In this document: positions 1-8,114 of the stretch, piece after piece
Numbering within the stretch: the first letter of the stretch is position 1
Layout: the number at the start of each line of letters is the position of its first letter
Program-made: the position numbers and the translations under genes
Notes under the pieces: generated by a model
The model's database searches: none
Seen by the model: only the letters and a program-made list of their open reading frames with translations
Told to the model about the DNA's origin: nothing
Source: Actinomadura luteofluorescens
GTDB lineage: Bacteria; Actinomycetota; Actinomycetes; Streptosporangiales; Streptosporangiaceae
Assembly: GCF_013409365.1 (NCBI RefSeq)
Contig: NZ_JACCBA010000001.1
Coordinates: forward strand, 8,122,001-8,186,000
DNA: 64,000 nucleotides
Direction: 5' to 3'

Positions 1-106
1 TCGGGTAGCGCCAGGGCGGCCCCTTCACGCGCCGGTTCGCCTCCAGGAACGCCAGCGTGCGGTTGGCCGCGGCCCCCATGAGCCCCCACACGACGAACTG
101 CCACAT
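1..106 (-). CDS. Partial small membrane protein, function unknown
   Basis: Reading leftwards from an ATG at 106, an open frame runs off the window edge after 35 codons, so only the N-terminus is seen. It begins with a hydrophobic stretch (MWQFVVWGLMGAA) that could be a signal anchor, followed by a basic segment and a WRYP motif. There is no ribosome binding site. A TACCGT hexamer ends seven bases before the ATG, which is the spacing of a -10 box for a leaderless message and is the main support for this start. No family is recognised. The divergent neighbour at 214 has the same promoter style. Confidence 0.45.
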   Translation of the reverse strand, partial: MWQFVVWGLMGAAANRTLAFLEANRRVKGPPWRYP

Positions 107-213
107 GACCCGACGGTAGGTTCCGGGACGAGGGCAGACCGTGGCACACCGCACAAAACAACACAGAACCCACCGTCCGGTCGCGCGACGGCGGCTCCGC
201 TACGCTGCGCCGC

Positions 214-429
214 ATGGGTCCTGAGGAAGCCGCCGCGAAGGTCAAGCTCGCCACCACCCGGTACGAGGACCTCGCGGAGCAGCTCGAAGCCGCGAAGCGA
301 GACCTGCTCGACGCCTACGCGGACGCGGCCCGCGAGGGCCTCGGCCCCGAGGAACTGGCCGGCGGCTCCCCGTTCACCGCCGACGAGATCGCCCGCGGGC
401 TGCGGGAGCGCGGCGCGGGGTCCGCCTAG
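214..429 (+). CDS. Small helical protein, function unknown
   Basis: This 71-residue, acidic, Ala/Glu/Leu-rich protein should be almost entirely alpha-helical. The N-terminal 35 residues have heptad-like spacing (AAAKVKLATTRYEDLAEQLE) and may form a coiled coil. The tail (PFTADEIARGLRERG) resembles a short helix-turn-helix remnant of a kind seen in many small actinobacterial proteins. The ATG has no ribosome binding site but lies eight bases after a TACGCT -10 hexamer (201-206), so the message is probably leaderless. The stop codon shares a CTAG with the stop of the convergent acyl-CoA dehydrogenase. No function can be assigned. Confidence 0.7.
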   Translation: MGPEEAAAKVKLATTRYEDLAEQLEAAKRDLLDAYADAAREGLGPEELAGGSPFTADEIARGLRERGAGSA

Positions 430-1568
430 CGGGCCAGGTGGCGGGAGATGACCAGGCGCTGGATCTGGTTGGTGCCCTCGAAGATCTGCATGACCTTGGC
501 CTCGCGCATGAAGCGCTCGACCGGGAAGTCGCGGGTGTAGCCGGCGCCGCCCAGCACCTGGACGGCGTCGGTGGTGACCTTCATGGCGTTGTCGGTGGCG
601 ACCAGCTTGGCGACGGACGCCTCGCGGCCGTAGGGGCGGCCCGCGTCCTTGAGCCGGGCGGCGGCCAGGTAGGTGGCGCGCGCCGACTCGACGGCGGCGG
701 CCATGTCGGCCAGGACGAACGCGAGCCCCTGGTGGTCGATGATCGCCTTGCCGAAGGCCTCGCGCTCCTTGGCGTAGCCGACGGCGGTGTCGAGCGCGCC
801 CTGCGCCAGGCCGGTGGCGACGGCGGCGATGCCGAGGCGGCCGGCGTCGAGGCCGGCGAGGGCGATGGACAGCCCCTGGCCCTCGTGGCCGATCAGGTGG
901 TCCGCGGGGACGCGCGCGTCCACCAGGCGGACGGTCGCGGTGGTGGAGCCCATCAGGCCCATCTTGTCCTCGGGCTCGTCGAACTCCAGGCCGGGGGTGC
1001 CCGCGGGGACGTGGAAGCAGGAGATGCCGCGCGACTTCTCCTGTGACGTGCGGGCCATGACGGTGTAGAAGTCGGCCTTGCCGCCGTGCGTCGTCCACGC
1101 CTTGGCGCCGTTGAGGACGTAGGAGTCGCCGTCGCGGACGGCCCTGGCGCGCATCGCGGCCGGGTCGGAGCCCGCGTGCGCCTCCGACAGGCAGTAGGCG
1201 CCGAGGCGCTCGCCGGAGAGCATGCCGGGCAGCCACCGCGCGCGCTGCTCGTCGGTGCCGAAGGCGAACAGCGGGAAGCAGGACAGGGCGTGCACGCTGA
1301 CGCCGACGCCGACGCTCGCCCAGACGGCCCCGATCTCCTCCAGGACCTGCAGGTAGATCTCGTAGGGCTGGTCGCCGCCGCCGAACTCCTCCGGGTACGG
1401 CAGCGTCAGCAGGCCCGCCCGGCCCAGTGTCGTGAACACCTCGCGGGGGAACGTCCCGGTGCGCTCGGCGTCCGCGACGCGCGGTGCGAGCTCCTTGGCC
1501 GCGATCTCGCGGGTGAGGGCGACCAGGTCCTCGGACTCGGAGGTCGGCAGGTGCCGGGTGGCGGGCAT
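426..1568 (-). CDS. Acyl-CoA dehydrogenase
   Basis: A 380-residue cytoplasmic FAD enzyme of the acyl-CoA dehydrogenase family, which oxidises an acyl-CoA to the trans-2-enoyl-CoA and passes electrons to ETF. The three-domain layout is complete. It has an N-terminal helical domain, the middle beta domain with the signature AYCLSEAHAGSD near residue 140, and the C-terminal helical domain. The C-terminal IFEGTNQIQR motif carries the usual catalytic glutamate position of short- and medium-chain enzymes. The start has a good ribosome binding site (AAAGGAG, nine bases upstream). It is transcribed away from a TetR gene across an intergenic region with inverted repeats, so that regulator probably controls it. 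Acyl-chain preference cannot be read from sequence. Confidence 0.93.
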   Translation of the reverse strand: MPATRHLPTSESEDLVALTREIAAKELAPRVADAERTGTFPREVFTTLGRAGLLTLPYPEEFGGGDQPYEIYLQVLEEIGAVWASVGVGVSVHALSCFPLFAFGTDEQRARWLPGMLSGERLGAYCLSEAHAGSDPAAMRARAVRDGDSYVLNGAKAWTTHGGKADFYTVMARTSQEKSRGISCFHVPAGTPGLEFDEPEDKMGLMGSTTATVRLVDARVPADHLIGHEGQGLSIALAGLDAGRLGIAAVATGLAQGALDTAVGYAKEREAFGKAIIDHQGLAFVLADMAAAVESARATYLAAARLKDAGRPYGREASVAKLVATDNAMKVTTDAVQVLGGAGYTRDFPVERFMREAKVMQIFEGTNQIQRLVISRHLAR

Positions 1569-1596
1569 GGGCGGTCTCCTTTCGGCACCGCCAACC

Positions 1597-1636
1597 GTAC
1601 CAAAGACAGTACCGGCGAACCCGTTTTGGTACTGTC
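1597..1636. promoter_or_regulatory. Putative TetR operator between acyl-CoA dehydrogenase and TetR genes
   Basis: The 74-base divergent intergenic region holds nested inverted repeats. GTACCAAA (1597-1604) mirrors TTTGGTAC (1625-1632), and GACAGTACC (1605-1613) mirrors GGTACTGTC (1628-1636). The right arm contains TACTGT (1630-1635), the likely -10 box of the tetR gene, so bound repressor would cover that promoter. Assignment to the adjacent TetR protein is inference from position. Confidence 0.6.
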
Positions 1637-1642
1637 GCCGTC

Positions 1643-2218
1643 ATGACCTCGGTGGACGAGCGGGCGACCAGGGCGTCGCGGCGGCGCGAGACGCTGATCG
1701 ACCGGCTCATGGACCTCTTCCTGGAGCGCGGGTTCGCCGAGCTGAGCGTCGCGGACCTGGCCGCGCTGCTGCGCTGCTCCAAGAGCACGCTCTACTCGGT
1801 CGCGGCGAGCCGGGAGCAGATCATCACGGCCGTCGTGCGGGCCTTCTTCCGCCGCGCCACCGAGCGCGTGGAGGCCGCGCTCGACGGCAACGCCGACCCC
1901 CGCGAACGGGTCGGCGCCTACCTGCGGGCGATCTCGGGCGAGCTGGCCCCCGCGTCCGCCGCGTTCTTCGCCGACCTGGACGCGTTCGCCCCCGCGCGGG
2001 AGATCTACAAGAGCAACACCCGGTACGCGGTGCGGCGCGTGCAGGGCCTCGTGCGGGAGGCGGCGCCCGGCGGCGACGCCGCGTTCGTCGGCGCCGTCGC
2101 CGGGCAGGTGATGGAGTCCATCCACCGCGGCGAGATCAAGGCGCAGACCGGCCTGGACGACTCGTCCGCCTACGCCGCCCTCGCCTCCCTCATCGTGGCC
2201 CGGATGGCGGCCGGTTAA
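1643..2218 (+). CDS. TetR-family transcriptional regulator
   Basis: This 191-residue protein has an N-terminal TetR helix-turn-helix at about residues 12-58 (recognition region ADLAALLRCSKSTLYSV) and a variable helical ligand-binding domain. It is divergent from an acyl-CoA dehydrogenase gene and is probably its local repressor, possibly sensing an acyl-CoA; the ligand is unknown. The ATG has no ribosome binding site and lies eight bases after TACTGT, so translation is probably leaderless, and the -10 box overlaps the inverted repeats proposed as its operator (autoregulation). Its TAA stop overlaps the stop of convergent cvnD in the shared tetranucleotide TTAA (2215-2218). Confidence 0.9.
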   Translation: MTSVDERATRASRRRETLIDRLMDLFLERGFAELSVADLAALLRCSKSTLYSVAASREQIITAVVRAFFRRATERVEAALDGNADPRERVGAYLRAISGELAPASAAFFADLDAFAPAREIYKSNTRYAVRRVQGLVREAAPGGDAAFVGAVAGQVMESIHRGEIKAQTGLDDSSAYAALASLIVARMAAG

Positions 2219-2817
2219 TTGCGGGACGCGTGCAGTGCGTGCTCGACGAGCGCCACCAGGACGCCGCGCGCCACCTCACGGCTCCGCACGTCGCACATCA
2301 TGACCGGGACCTCGGGATCGACGTCCAGGGCGTCGCGGATCTCCTCCACCGTGTAGCGGCGGGCGCCCTCGAACCGGTTCGCCGCGATGACGAACGGCAG
2401 GCCCCGCTGCTCGAAGAAGTCGATGGCCGCGAAGCTCGTGCTGAGCCTGCGGGTGTCGACCAGCACGATGGCGCCGACGGCGCCGTAGGCGATCTGGTCC
2501 CACATGAACCAGAACCGCTCCTGGCCCGGCGTGCCGAACAGGTACAGCCGGACGCCGCCGGAGAACGTCAGCCGGCCGAAGTCCATCGCCACGGTCGTGG
2601 TGGTCTTGCCCTCCACGCCGCCGAGGTGGTCGACGCCGACGGAGGCGTCGGTGAGGACCTCCTCGGTGCGCAGCGGGCGGACCTCGCTGACCGCGCTCAC
2701 CAGCGTCGTCTTGCCGACGCCGAAGCCGCCGGCCACCAGGACCTTCAGGGTGTGGAGCGGGACGTCGTCGTCGCGCCCGTGCGCGGTGGCGGTCGGGTCA
2801 AAGGCGGCGGAGTTCAT
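2215..2817 (-). CDS. cvnD: Conservon GTPase CvnD
   Basis: A 200-residue Ras-like small GTPase of the actinobacterial conservon type, the last gene of the operon. The P-loop is GGFGVGKTT near residues 30-38. The G3 region reads FGTPGQERF, with Gly replacing the usual Asp of DxxG, and the G4 box is NRFE rather than NKxD; both changes are typical of this family. Characterised Streptomyces conservons form membrane-associated complexes in which CvnD couples to the CvnA sensor and affects differentiation and secondary metabolism. It overlaps cvnC by 20 bases, indicating translational coupling. Its stop is shared with the convergent tetR stop in TTAA. Confidence 0.92.
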   Translation of the reverse strand: MNSAAFDPTATAHGRDDDVPLHTLKVLVAGGFGVGKTTLVSAVSEVRPLRTEEVLTDASVGVDHLGGVEGKTTTTVAMDFGRLTFSGGVRLYLFGTPGQERFWFMWDQIAYGAVGAIVLVDTRRLSTSFAAIDFFEQRGLPFVIAANRFEGARRYTVEEIRDALDVDPEVPVMMCDVRSREVARGVLVALVEHALHASRN

Positions 2818-3172
2818 CGAGCACTCTCATGAGGATGCGGGGGTCGGGGCGTTCGGTGTGCGCGGCCTGCGGCATCTCCTCGATCAGGCCGTACTGGTGC
2901 AGGTCCTCCAGCAGGATCTGCACGACCCGCAGCGGCAGGTCGGTCTCCGAGGCGAGGTCGGCGGGCGTGGAGGGCCGCCCGCACAGCTCCAGCAGCAGCC
3001 GCTGCTCGCGCGACAGCCAGACCCGGTCGGCCGGGGTCCGGCCGGTCGCGACGAGAACGGTCACGAGGTCGAGGACGAGCCCGCGGGGGCGGGTGCGCCC
3101 GCGGGTGACCGCGTAGGGCCGGACGACCGGGCCGGCGTCCGACCCGACCCAGCGCTCTCTCGGGCTCTGCAC
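2798..3172 (-). CDS. cvnC: Conservon protein CvnC (DUF742)
   Basis: A 124-residue DUF742 protein with the family's opening motif VVRPYAVTRGRTRP near residue 16. A winged-helix-like core follows (STPADLASETDLPLRVVQ), with a C-terminal segment LIEEMPQ. It is the third component of the conservon and is thought to act as an adaptor in the CvnA-D complex. Translation probably starts at a GTG seven bases after the cvnB stop. The gene overlaps cvnD. Its role is known only from family work; nothing here reveals a ligand. Confidence 0.9.
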   Translation of the reverse strand: MQSPRERWVGSDAGPVVRPYAVTRGRTRPRGLVLDLVTVLVATGRTPADRVWLSREQRLLLELCGRPSTPADLASETDLPLRVVQILLEDLHQYGLIEEMPQAAHTERPDPRILMRVLDELRRL

Positions 3173-3179
3173 GCCGGCT

Positions 3180-3620
3180 CTAGCCTGACGCGCCCGAGCG
3201 CACCGGCGGATCCTGCGACTCGGCGCCGCGCGGCTGCGCCGACAGCGTGCGCCGCACCCGCTTGATCAGCATGGTCGTCTCGTAGGCGACCAGCCCCGCG
3301 TTGCCGCCGGCGTCGCTCAGCACGGCGAGGCAGCTCCCGTTGCCCGCGGGCATGACGAAGAACAGCATGCCGTCCAGCTCGACGACGGTCTGCCGCACCT
3401 GCTTGGCCTGGAAGTGCTCGCGGGCGCCGTTGGCCAGGCTGTGGAAGCCCGACGACAGCGCCGCGAGGAACTCGGCGTCCTTGCGGGTGACGTCCCCTGA
3501 GGCGCCCATGACCAGTCCGTCCCTGGACAGCAGGACGGCTTGGCGGACCTCCCCGACCCGCTGCACCAGATCGTCGAGCAGCCAGTCGAGCTCGCCGGAG
3601 GCGTTGCCCTGCCGCATCAT
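3180..3620 (-). CDS. cvnB: Conservon roadblock/LC7 protein CvnB
   Basis: A 146-residue protein of the roadblock/LC7 fold, the class that acts as GTPase-activating or scaffold partner of small GTPases; here the partner would be CvnD. The domain fills most of the protein (about residues 8-125), from LDWLLDDLVQRVGEVRQAVL to the AGLVAYETTMLIKRVR helix. The start chosen is the ATG at 3620, which overlaps the cvnA stop (ATGA) just after a GGGGGGAG ribosome binding site. The ATG three bases later has better spacing and a more upstream ATG at 3632 is also possible. The tail is Gly/Ser/Pro-rich. Confidence 0.9.
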   Translation of the reverse strand: MMRQGNASGELDWLLDDLVQRVGEVRQAVLLSRDGLVMGASGDVTRKDAEFLAALSSGFHSLANGAREHFQAKQVRQTVVELDGMLFFVMPAGNGSCLAVLSDAGGNAGLVAYETTMLIKRVRRTLSAQPRGAESQDPPVRSGASG

Positions 3621-6070
3621 GACTCCCCCCATTCATCGCGTGGATCCAGTTCGCCCGGTTCGTCGTCGACCCTGCCGCGCAGCCATCCCGACTGCAGCGA
3701 CGCCATCAGGTCGCGGCTGAGCTCCGGGCTCGGTTCTTCGAAATCGTCCTCGCCCGCCGGCGCGGCGGGCTGGGCGTGCCGCGGCGCGGACCGCCCGCGC
3801 AGCTGCGGGGCCAGGGAACTCTGCCGCACCCGGCGCGGGAGCCGCCCCGTGACCTCGCTGTCCTCCACCCCGCCCGGCCGCGGCTCGGCGCCGTTCGGGC
3901 GGGCCCGGTCCGTGAGCGTCCCGGACGGGTCGAGCGCCGAGTCGAGCGGCGGGTCGAGGGGCGGCGCCGGCGGCGGCACGGCGCCCCGCCCGGCGGGCAG
4001 GCCGGCGAGCTCGCCGGACGGCTGCGCCTGGACGATCCGGCCGGGCAGCGCCGGACGCGACGGGCGGCCGAGCCGCGCCGGGCCGCCGCCCCCGTGCGCC
4101 GCCGAACCGACGGGCTGCGGCGCCGCGGCCGCGCGGCCGCGGCCCGCGTGCCAGTCGTCGTCGAGGACGACCAGCGCGTGCGGCACGAGGACGATCGCGG
4201 TCGTGCCCCCGTACGGGGACGGCAGGAGCGAGACCTGGATGCCGTGCCGGTCGGCGAGGCGCGCGACGACGAACAGGCCGAGCCGCTCGGTGTCGACCAG
4301 GTCGAACTCGACGGCGCTGTTGAGCCGCCGGTTCAGCTCCTCCAGCTCGTCGGGCTCCAGGCCGACGCCCCGGTCCACGACCTCGACGGCCAGCCCGTTG
4401 GCGACGGTCTCGACCTTGACGGTGACCTCCGTGGCCGGCGGGGAGAACGACGCCGCGTTCTCGATCAGCTCCGCCAGCAGGTGGATGACGTCGGCGACGA
4501 CGTCGCCGGTGACCGCGGCCGAGGACGCGCCGGTCACCTCCACCCGCGTGTAGTCCTCCACCTCGGCGATCGCGGCGCGCACCACGTCCTCGGCGGCGAC
4601 CGGGTGGTCCCAGGCGCGCACGGTCGGCGACCCGGACAGGATGACCAGGCCCTCGGCGTGCCGCCGCATGCGGGTGGTCAGGTGGTCGAGGCGGAACAGG
4701 TCGTCCAGCTCCTCGGGGCTGGACGCGCGCCGCTCCATCTGGTCCAGCAGCCGCAGCTGCCGGTGCAGCAGCGACTGGCTGCGCCACGACAGGTTGATGA
4801 AGACCCGGTTGATGCTGGCGCGCAGCTCGGCCTCGCCGACCGCGGTGCCGACGGCCGTGCGCTGGACGGCGTCGAACGCGTCGGCCACCAGGGCGATCTC
4901 CTTGGTCCGCCCGCGCTCCGGGCGCGGCGCCTCGGCGTCGACGTCGACCTTCTCGCCGCGCCGCAGCCGGGCCACGACCGCGGGCAGCCGCTCGTGCGCG
5001 AGCCGCTGCGCGAAGGCCTGCAGGTCCCGCAGCTCCCGCGCGAGCCGCCGGGCGAACAGCACCGACAGCGTGACCGAGGCGGCCACGATCAGCAGGCCCA
5101 CGACGCAGGCCAGGAAGAAGCGCAGCATGATCCGGTGCCCGGCCGGCTCGACGACGTCGTCGTTCAGGACGTCGCCGACGCGGGAGGAGGAGGTGAACCA
5201 CAGCGGTGTCAGCTCCTGCGTGGCCGTCCGCCACTGCCGGACGCCGGGATTGAGGCCCTGCCAGCGGATCTGGGTCTCGATCAAGGTGAAGCTGCCGTAG
5301 GCGGTCGAGGTGGCGAGATCCTCGACGACCCGGGACAGTTCGCCGGTCACCTCGACGCGGGCGAGCGAGAAGAACTGCTCGCGGTTGCCGGCCCAGCCCG
5401 CGAAGGCCATGCGCTCGGCCGCGGTCAGCCGGCGCGCGCCGGCCGCGGACATCAGGGCGTCCTCGCGCAGCATGAAATCGCTCGCCCACGAGAAGTGGGT
5501 GATCCCGGCGCTCTGCCGGTACACCGCCGTGTCGTTGACGCTGATGAAGGTCGTCAGCAACCGGAACGTCGAGTCGGAGAAGCCGCTGTAGGCGTCGATG
5601 GCCTGCACCGTGCTGGCCGCGCGCTGGGTGATCTGGGTCCGCAGCGGTTCGAGCTGGTCGAGGCTGTCGTCCAGCGCCTCCATGCGCTCCCAGAGTTCCG
5701 GGCCCATCGCGTTCCTGAGGCGGGGCTTGAAGGCGGCCGCGCGGAAGGCCGCCACGGCGGCGTCGGTCTTGGCCGCGAGGTCCTCGTAGGCCCGCCCGCC
5801 GGCCGCGGTCCGCGCCGTCAGGACGGCCACGGCGGCGGCGCGCTCGCGCTGGATCGCCCCGATGACGGTGCCGGCCGGCAGCCCCACGTCCTTGTACATC
5901 CGCGTGAACTCCGACCGCTGCAGTGCGGCGGACAGCGTCGTCCCCGCCGAGAAGACCCACAGCGAGACGAGAGCGGCGAGCGGAATGGCGAGGAGCATCG
6001 CGATCCGCCGGCCGACCGGCCGCGTCCGCGGCCGCCCATGGGAGCCATGAAGCTGCTCGGGCTTCGTCAC
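3617..6070 (-). CDS. cvnA: Conservon sensor histidine-kinase-like protein CvnA
   Basis: An 817-residue membrane sensor heading the conservon operon. It has a basic N-terminus and a membrane segment (about 23-45). An extracellular NIT-type helical sensing domain follows (about 50-300), then a second membrane segment (about 318-342), a HAMP linker, a helical phospho-acceptor-like region with LDHLTTRMRRHAEGL, and a GHKL ATPase domain with the N-box ELIENAASFSPP. The last 190 residues are a Pro/Arg/Ala-rich low-complexity tail. NIT domains sense nitrate or nitrite in some proteins, but the ligand here is unknown. The GTG start follows an AGGAG site nine bases upstream. A 480-base divergent intergenic region precedes it. 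Confidence 0.93.
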   Translation of the reverse strand: MTKPEQLHGSHGRPRTRPVGRRIAMLLAIPLAALVSLWVFSAGTTLSAALQRSEFTRMYKDVGLPAGTVIGAIQRERAAAVAVLTARTAAGGRAYEDLAAKTDAAVAAFRAAAFKPRLRNAMGPELWERMEALDDSLDQLEPLRTQITQRAASTVQAIDAYSGFSDSTFRLLTTFISVNDTAVYRQSAGITHFSWASDFMLREDALMSAAGARRLTAAERMAFAGWAGNREQFFSLARVEVTGELSRVVEDLATSTAYGSFTLIETQIRWQGLNPGVRQWRTATQELTPLWFTSSSRVGDVLNDDVVEPAGHRIMLRFFLACVVGLLIVAASVTLSVLFARRLARELRDLQAFAQRLAHERLPAVVARLRRGEKVDVDAEAPRPERGRTKEIALVADAFDAVQRTAVGTAVGEAELRASINRVFINLSWRSQSLLHRQLRLLDQMERRASSPEELDDLFRLDHLTTRMRRHAEGLVILSGSPTVRAWDHPVAAEDVVRAAIAEVEDYTRVEVTGASSAAVTGDVVADVIHLLAELIENAASFSPPATEVTVKVETVANGLAVEVVDRGVGLEPDELEELNRRLNSAVEFDLVDTERLGLFVVARLADRHGIQVSLLPSPYGGTTAIVLVPHALVVLDDDWHAGRGRAAAAPQPVGSAAHGGGGPARLGRPSRPALPGRIVQAQPSGELAGLPAGRGAVPPPAPPLDPPLDSALDPSGTLTDRARPNGAEPRPGGVEDSEVTGRLPRRVRQSSLAPQLRGRSAPRHAQPAAPAGEDDFEEPSPELSRDLMASLQSGWLRGRVDDEPGELDPRDEWGES

Positions 6071-6550
6071 CGGCCCACACTCCTGATCGTCATCGAACCG
6101 GCCGTCCCCGACCGACCTGGCGGGACCGGAGCATACTTAGTTCGATTTGCCGGGGACCAGAGGTCTCACCTGGGGCGACTTGTGATCTCTCGCGTGCGCC
6201 GCGTGAACGGCCGCTTCCCGGGCGTGTACGCGGCGGTTTGCGGGCCCTGCTCCGGCGCGGCCGTCCAGGCCGCCCACCGACCGCCTTTTCCCGAGTGTCG
6301 CCGCAGGTCACTGCGTCGGCATCCATTTAATGATCTTGCAATTGATTGGCCTTCGGGGCCCGGCCGGCCACGTCCTCTGAGAGGCGCGAAGGGGCGCGAG
6401 GGGGAATCGGCGGAGGTATGTCAACCGTGTTAACCCGGTGAAAAACTAGGCCAACATTGGCCGTTTTGATGCGGAGTCGTGTCTTGTTGCAAGAAATGAC
6501 ACATGTCAAGCTTCGGCTTACTTTGTCCCCCCCACCAACGGAGACCGAGC
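6071..6550. other. Long divergent intergenic region cvnA / M28 peptidase
   Basis: This 480-base stretch separates two divergent genes and holds no convincing coding frame; the longest open frames are Arg/Pro-rich and lack start signals. The stretch 6310-6550 is noticeably more AT-rich than its surroundings, which suits a regulatory region. The promoter of the peptidase gene can be recognised at its right end; no clear cvnA promoter was found at the left end. Confidence 0.6.
6496..6524 (+). promoter_or_regulatory. Probable sigma-70-type promoter of the M28 peptidase gene
   Basis: ATGACA (6496-6501) and TACTTT (6519-6524) are separated by 17 bases, close to the main sigma-factor consensus, and would start transcription about 20 bases before the peptidase ATG at 6551. 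A TGACA-CA-TGTCA inverted repeat (6497-6508) overlaps the -35 box and could be a regulator site. No mapping data exist, so this is a pattern-based call. Confidence 0.45.
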
Positions 6551-8065
6551 ATGCGCAGAGCCGCGCTAGCCGTCCTCGCCGGGCTGTCGCTCGCCGCCAC
6601 CACCGTGGCCGCGGCGCCCGCCCAAGCCGCCGGCCCGGCCCAGTCCAGGCTGGCCGCGCTCGTCAAGCTGAGCGACGTGCGGCACCACCAGCTGAACCTG
6701 CAGAAGATCTCGGACGCCAACGGCGGCAACCGGGCCGCGGGACTGCCCGGCAACAAGATCACCATCAAGTACATCGCGGACCAGCTCAAGCGGGCCGGAT
6801 ACGCGCCGGTGATCCAGAACTTCGAGTTCGACTTCTGGCAGGAGCTGTCGGAGCCGGTCCTCGCGGAGACCGCGCCGGATCCGAAGACGTTCGCGCCGCA
6901 CGGCGACTTCGAGACGCTCCAGTACTCCGGGTCGGGCGACGTCACGGCCCCCGCGACCCCGGTCGACCCGCAGGCCACCGGGGACGGCAGCGGGTGCGAG
7001 GCCGGCGACTTCGCCGGGTTCCCCAAGGGCCACATCGCGCTGATCCAGCGCGGCGGCTGCTTCTTCTCCCTCAAGGCCGACAACGCCGTCGCCGCCGGCG
7101 CGTCCGCAGTCGTCATCTACCAGCTGCCCGACCAGCCGGGCCCGGTCGGGGGGACGCTGACCACGCCCTACGGCCTCCCGGTGGTCGGCCCGACGAACGC
7201 GGTCGGCAAGGCCCTCGTCCAGCAGGCGCAGAACGGCGGCGTCACGCTCCGGGTCAGGACCGACACCCTGAACGAGAAGCGCCAGGCCGCCAACGTCATC
7301 GCCGACACCAGGCGCGGCAGGGCCGACAACGTCGTGGTGGTGGGCGCGCACAACGACAGCGTCACCGCCGGGCCCGGCATCAACGACGACGGCTCGGGCA
7401 CCGCGACGCTGCTGGAGATGGCCAAGCAGATCAACAAGCTCGGCTCCAAGGTCCGCAACAAGGTGCGGTTCGCCTTCTGGGGCGCCGAGGAAGAGGGACT
7501 GCTCGGCTCCCAGTACTACGTCGACAACCTTCCGCAGGCCGAGCGCGACAAGGTCGCCCTGATGCTCGACTTCGACATGCTCGCCTCGCCCAACTACGTC
7601 AACTTCGTCTACGACGGTGACAACAGCGCGGGCGAGAACAACGTCGAAGCGCCCGCCGGGTCCGGCGCGATCGAGAAGGCGTTCGTCGACCACTTCGCCA
7701 AGCGCAAGCTGCCCACCGACCCGACGCCGTTCAACGGGCGTTCGGACTACGACGCGTTCATCAGCGTCGGCATCCCCGCCGGCGGCCTGTTCACCGGCGC
7801 CGAGGGCATCAAGACCCCCGAGCAGGCGAAGCGGTACGGCGGCACCGCGGGCCTCGCCTACGACCCGTGCTACCACCAGGCCTGCGACCGCTACGACAAC
7901 GTGAACCTGAAGGGCTTCGACCAGATGATCGACGGCACCGCCGCGGTCACCGAGCTGTTCGCGCACAGCACCCTGACGGTCAACGGGAACGAGCTCGCCC
8001 GCCGGCAGGCGCAGCCCCGCACGCGCGTGACGCCGGACGTGATCGGCAACCACGCGACCCGCTAG
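6551..8065 (+). CDS. Secreted M28 aminopeptidase with PA domain
   Basis: A 504-residue exported zinc aminopeptidase of the Streptomyces griseus aminopeptidase (M28) type. The start is set by a GGAGA site and by the Sec signal peptide that follows (MRRAALAVLAGLSL, probable cleavage after AQA near residue 26); a longer frame from 6503 lacks these. A protease-associated insert lies around residues 120-250. The zinc ligands are visible: His267 in GAHNDS, Asp279 in GINDDGSG (the 12-residue spacing of the characterised enzyme), the Glu pair in WGAEEEGL near 313, an Asp in MLDFDM, and a late His in CYHQACD. It should remove N-terminal hydrophobic residues from peptides outside the cell. A GC-rich hairpin ends the unit. 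Confidence 0.93.
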   Translation: MRRAALAVLAGLSLAATTVAAAPAQAAGPAQSRLAALVKLSDVRHHQLNLQKISDANGGNRAAGLPGNKITIKYIADQLKRAGYAPVIQNFEFDFWQELSEPVLAETAPDPKTFAPHGDFETLQYSGSGDVTAPATPVDPQATGDGSGCEAGDFAGFPKGHIALIQRGGCFFSLKADNAVAAGASAVVIYQLPDQPGPVGGTLTTPYGLPVVGPTNAVGKALVQQAQNGGVTLRVRTDTLNEKRQAANVIADTRRGRADNVVVVGAHNDSVTAGPGINDDGSGTATLLEMAKQINKLGSKVRNKVRFAFWGAEEEGLLGSQYYVDNLPQAERDKVALMLDFDMLASPNYVNFVYDGDNSAGENNVEAPAGSGAIEKAFVDHFAKRKLPTDPTPFNGRSDYDAFISVGIPAGGLFTGAEGIKTPEQAKRYGGTAGLAYDPCYHQACDRYDNVNLKGFDQMIDGTAAVTELFAHSTLTVNGNELARRQAQPRTRVTPDVIGNHATR

Positions 8066-8080
8066 ACCCTTCGCAGCGAG

Positions 8081-8105
8081 GGGCGCGCCCGGCCCGGGCG
8101 CGCCC
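8081..8105. terminator. Hairpin terminator between convergent peptidase and LLM genes
   Basis: Two copies of the self-complementary decamer GGGCGCGCCC (8081-8090 and 8096-8105) flank a five-base loop, forming a ten-pair GC stem in the 49-base gap between two convergent genes. It has no T-tract, as is common in actinomycete terminators, and can serve both directions. Confidence 0.7.
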
Positions 8106-8114
8106 TTCGCCATG

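Noticed and set aside
6128..6133. GAGCAT in the cvnA upstream region and at 56868 as extra DeoR sites
   Set aside because: Single six-base matches without the inverted partner occur by chance; only paired arms were counted.
6090..6326. Possible 78-codon minus-strand gene in the cvnA upstream region
   Set aside because: Arg/Pro-rich, no ribosome binding site or promoter, and codon usage unlike neighbours.
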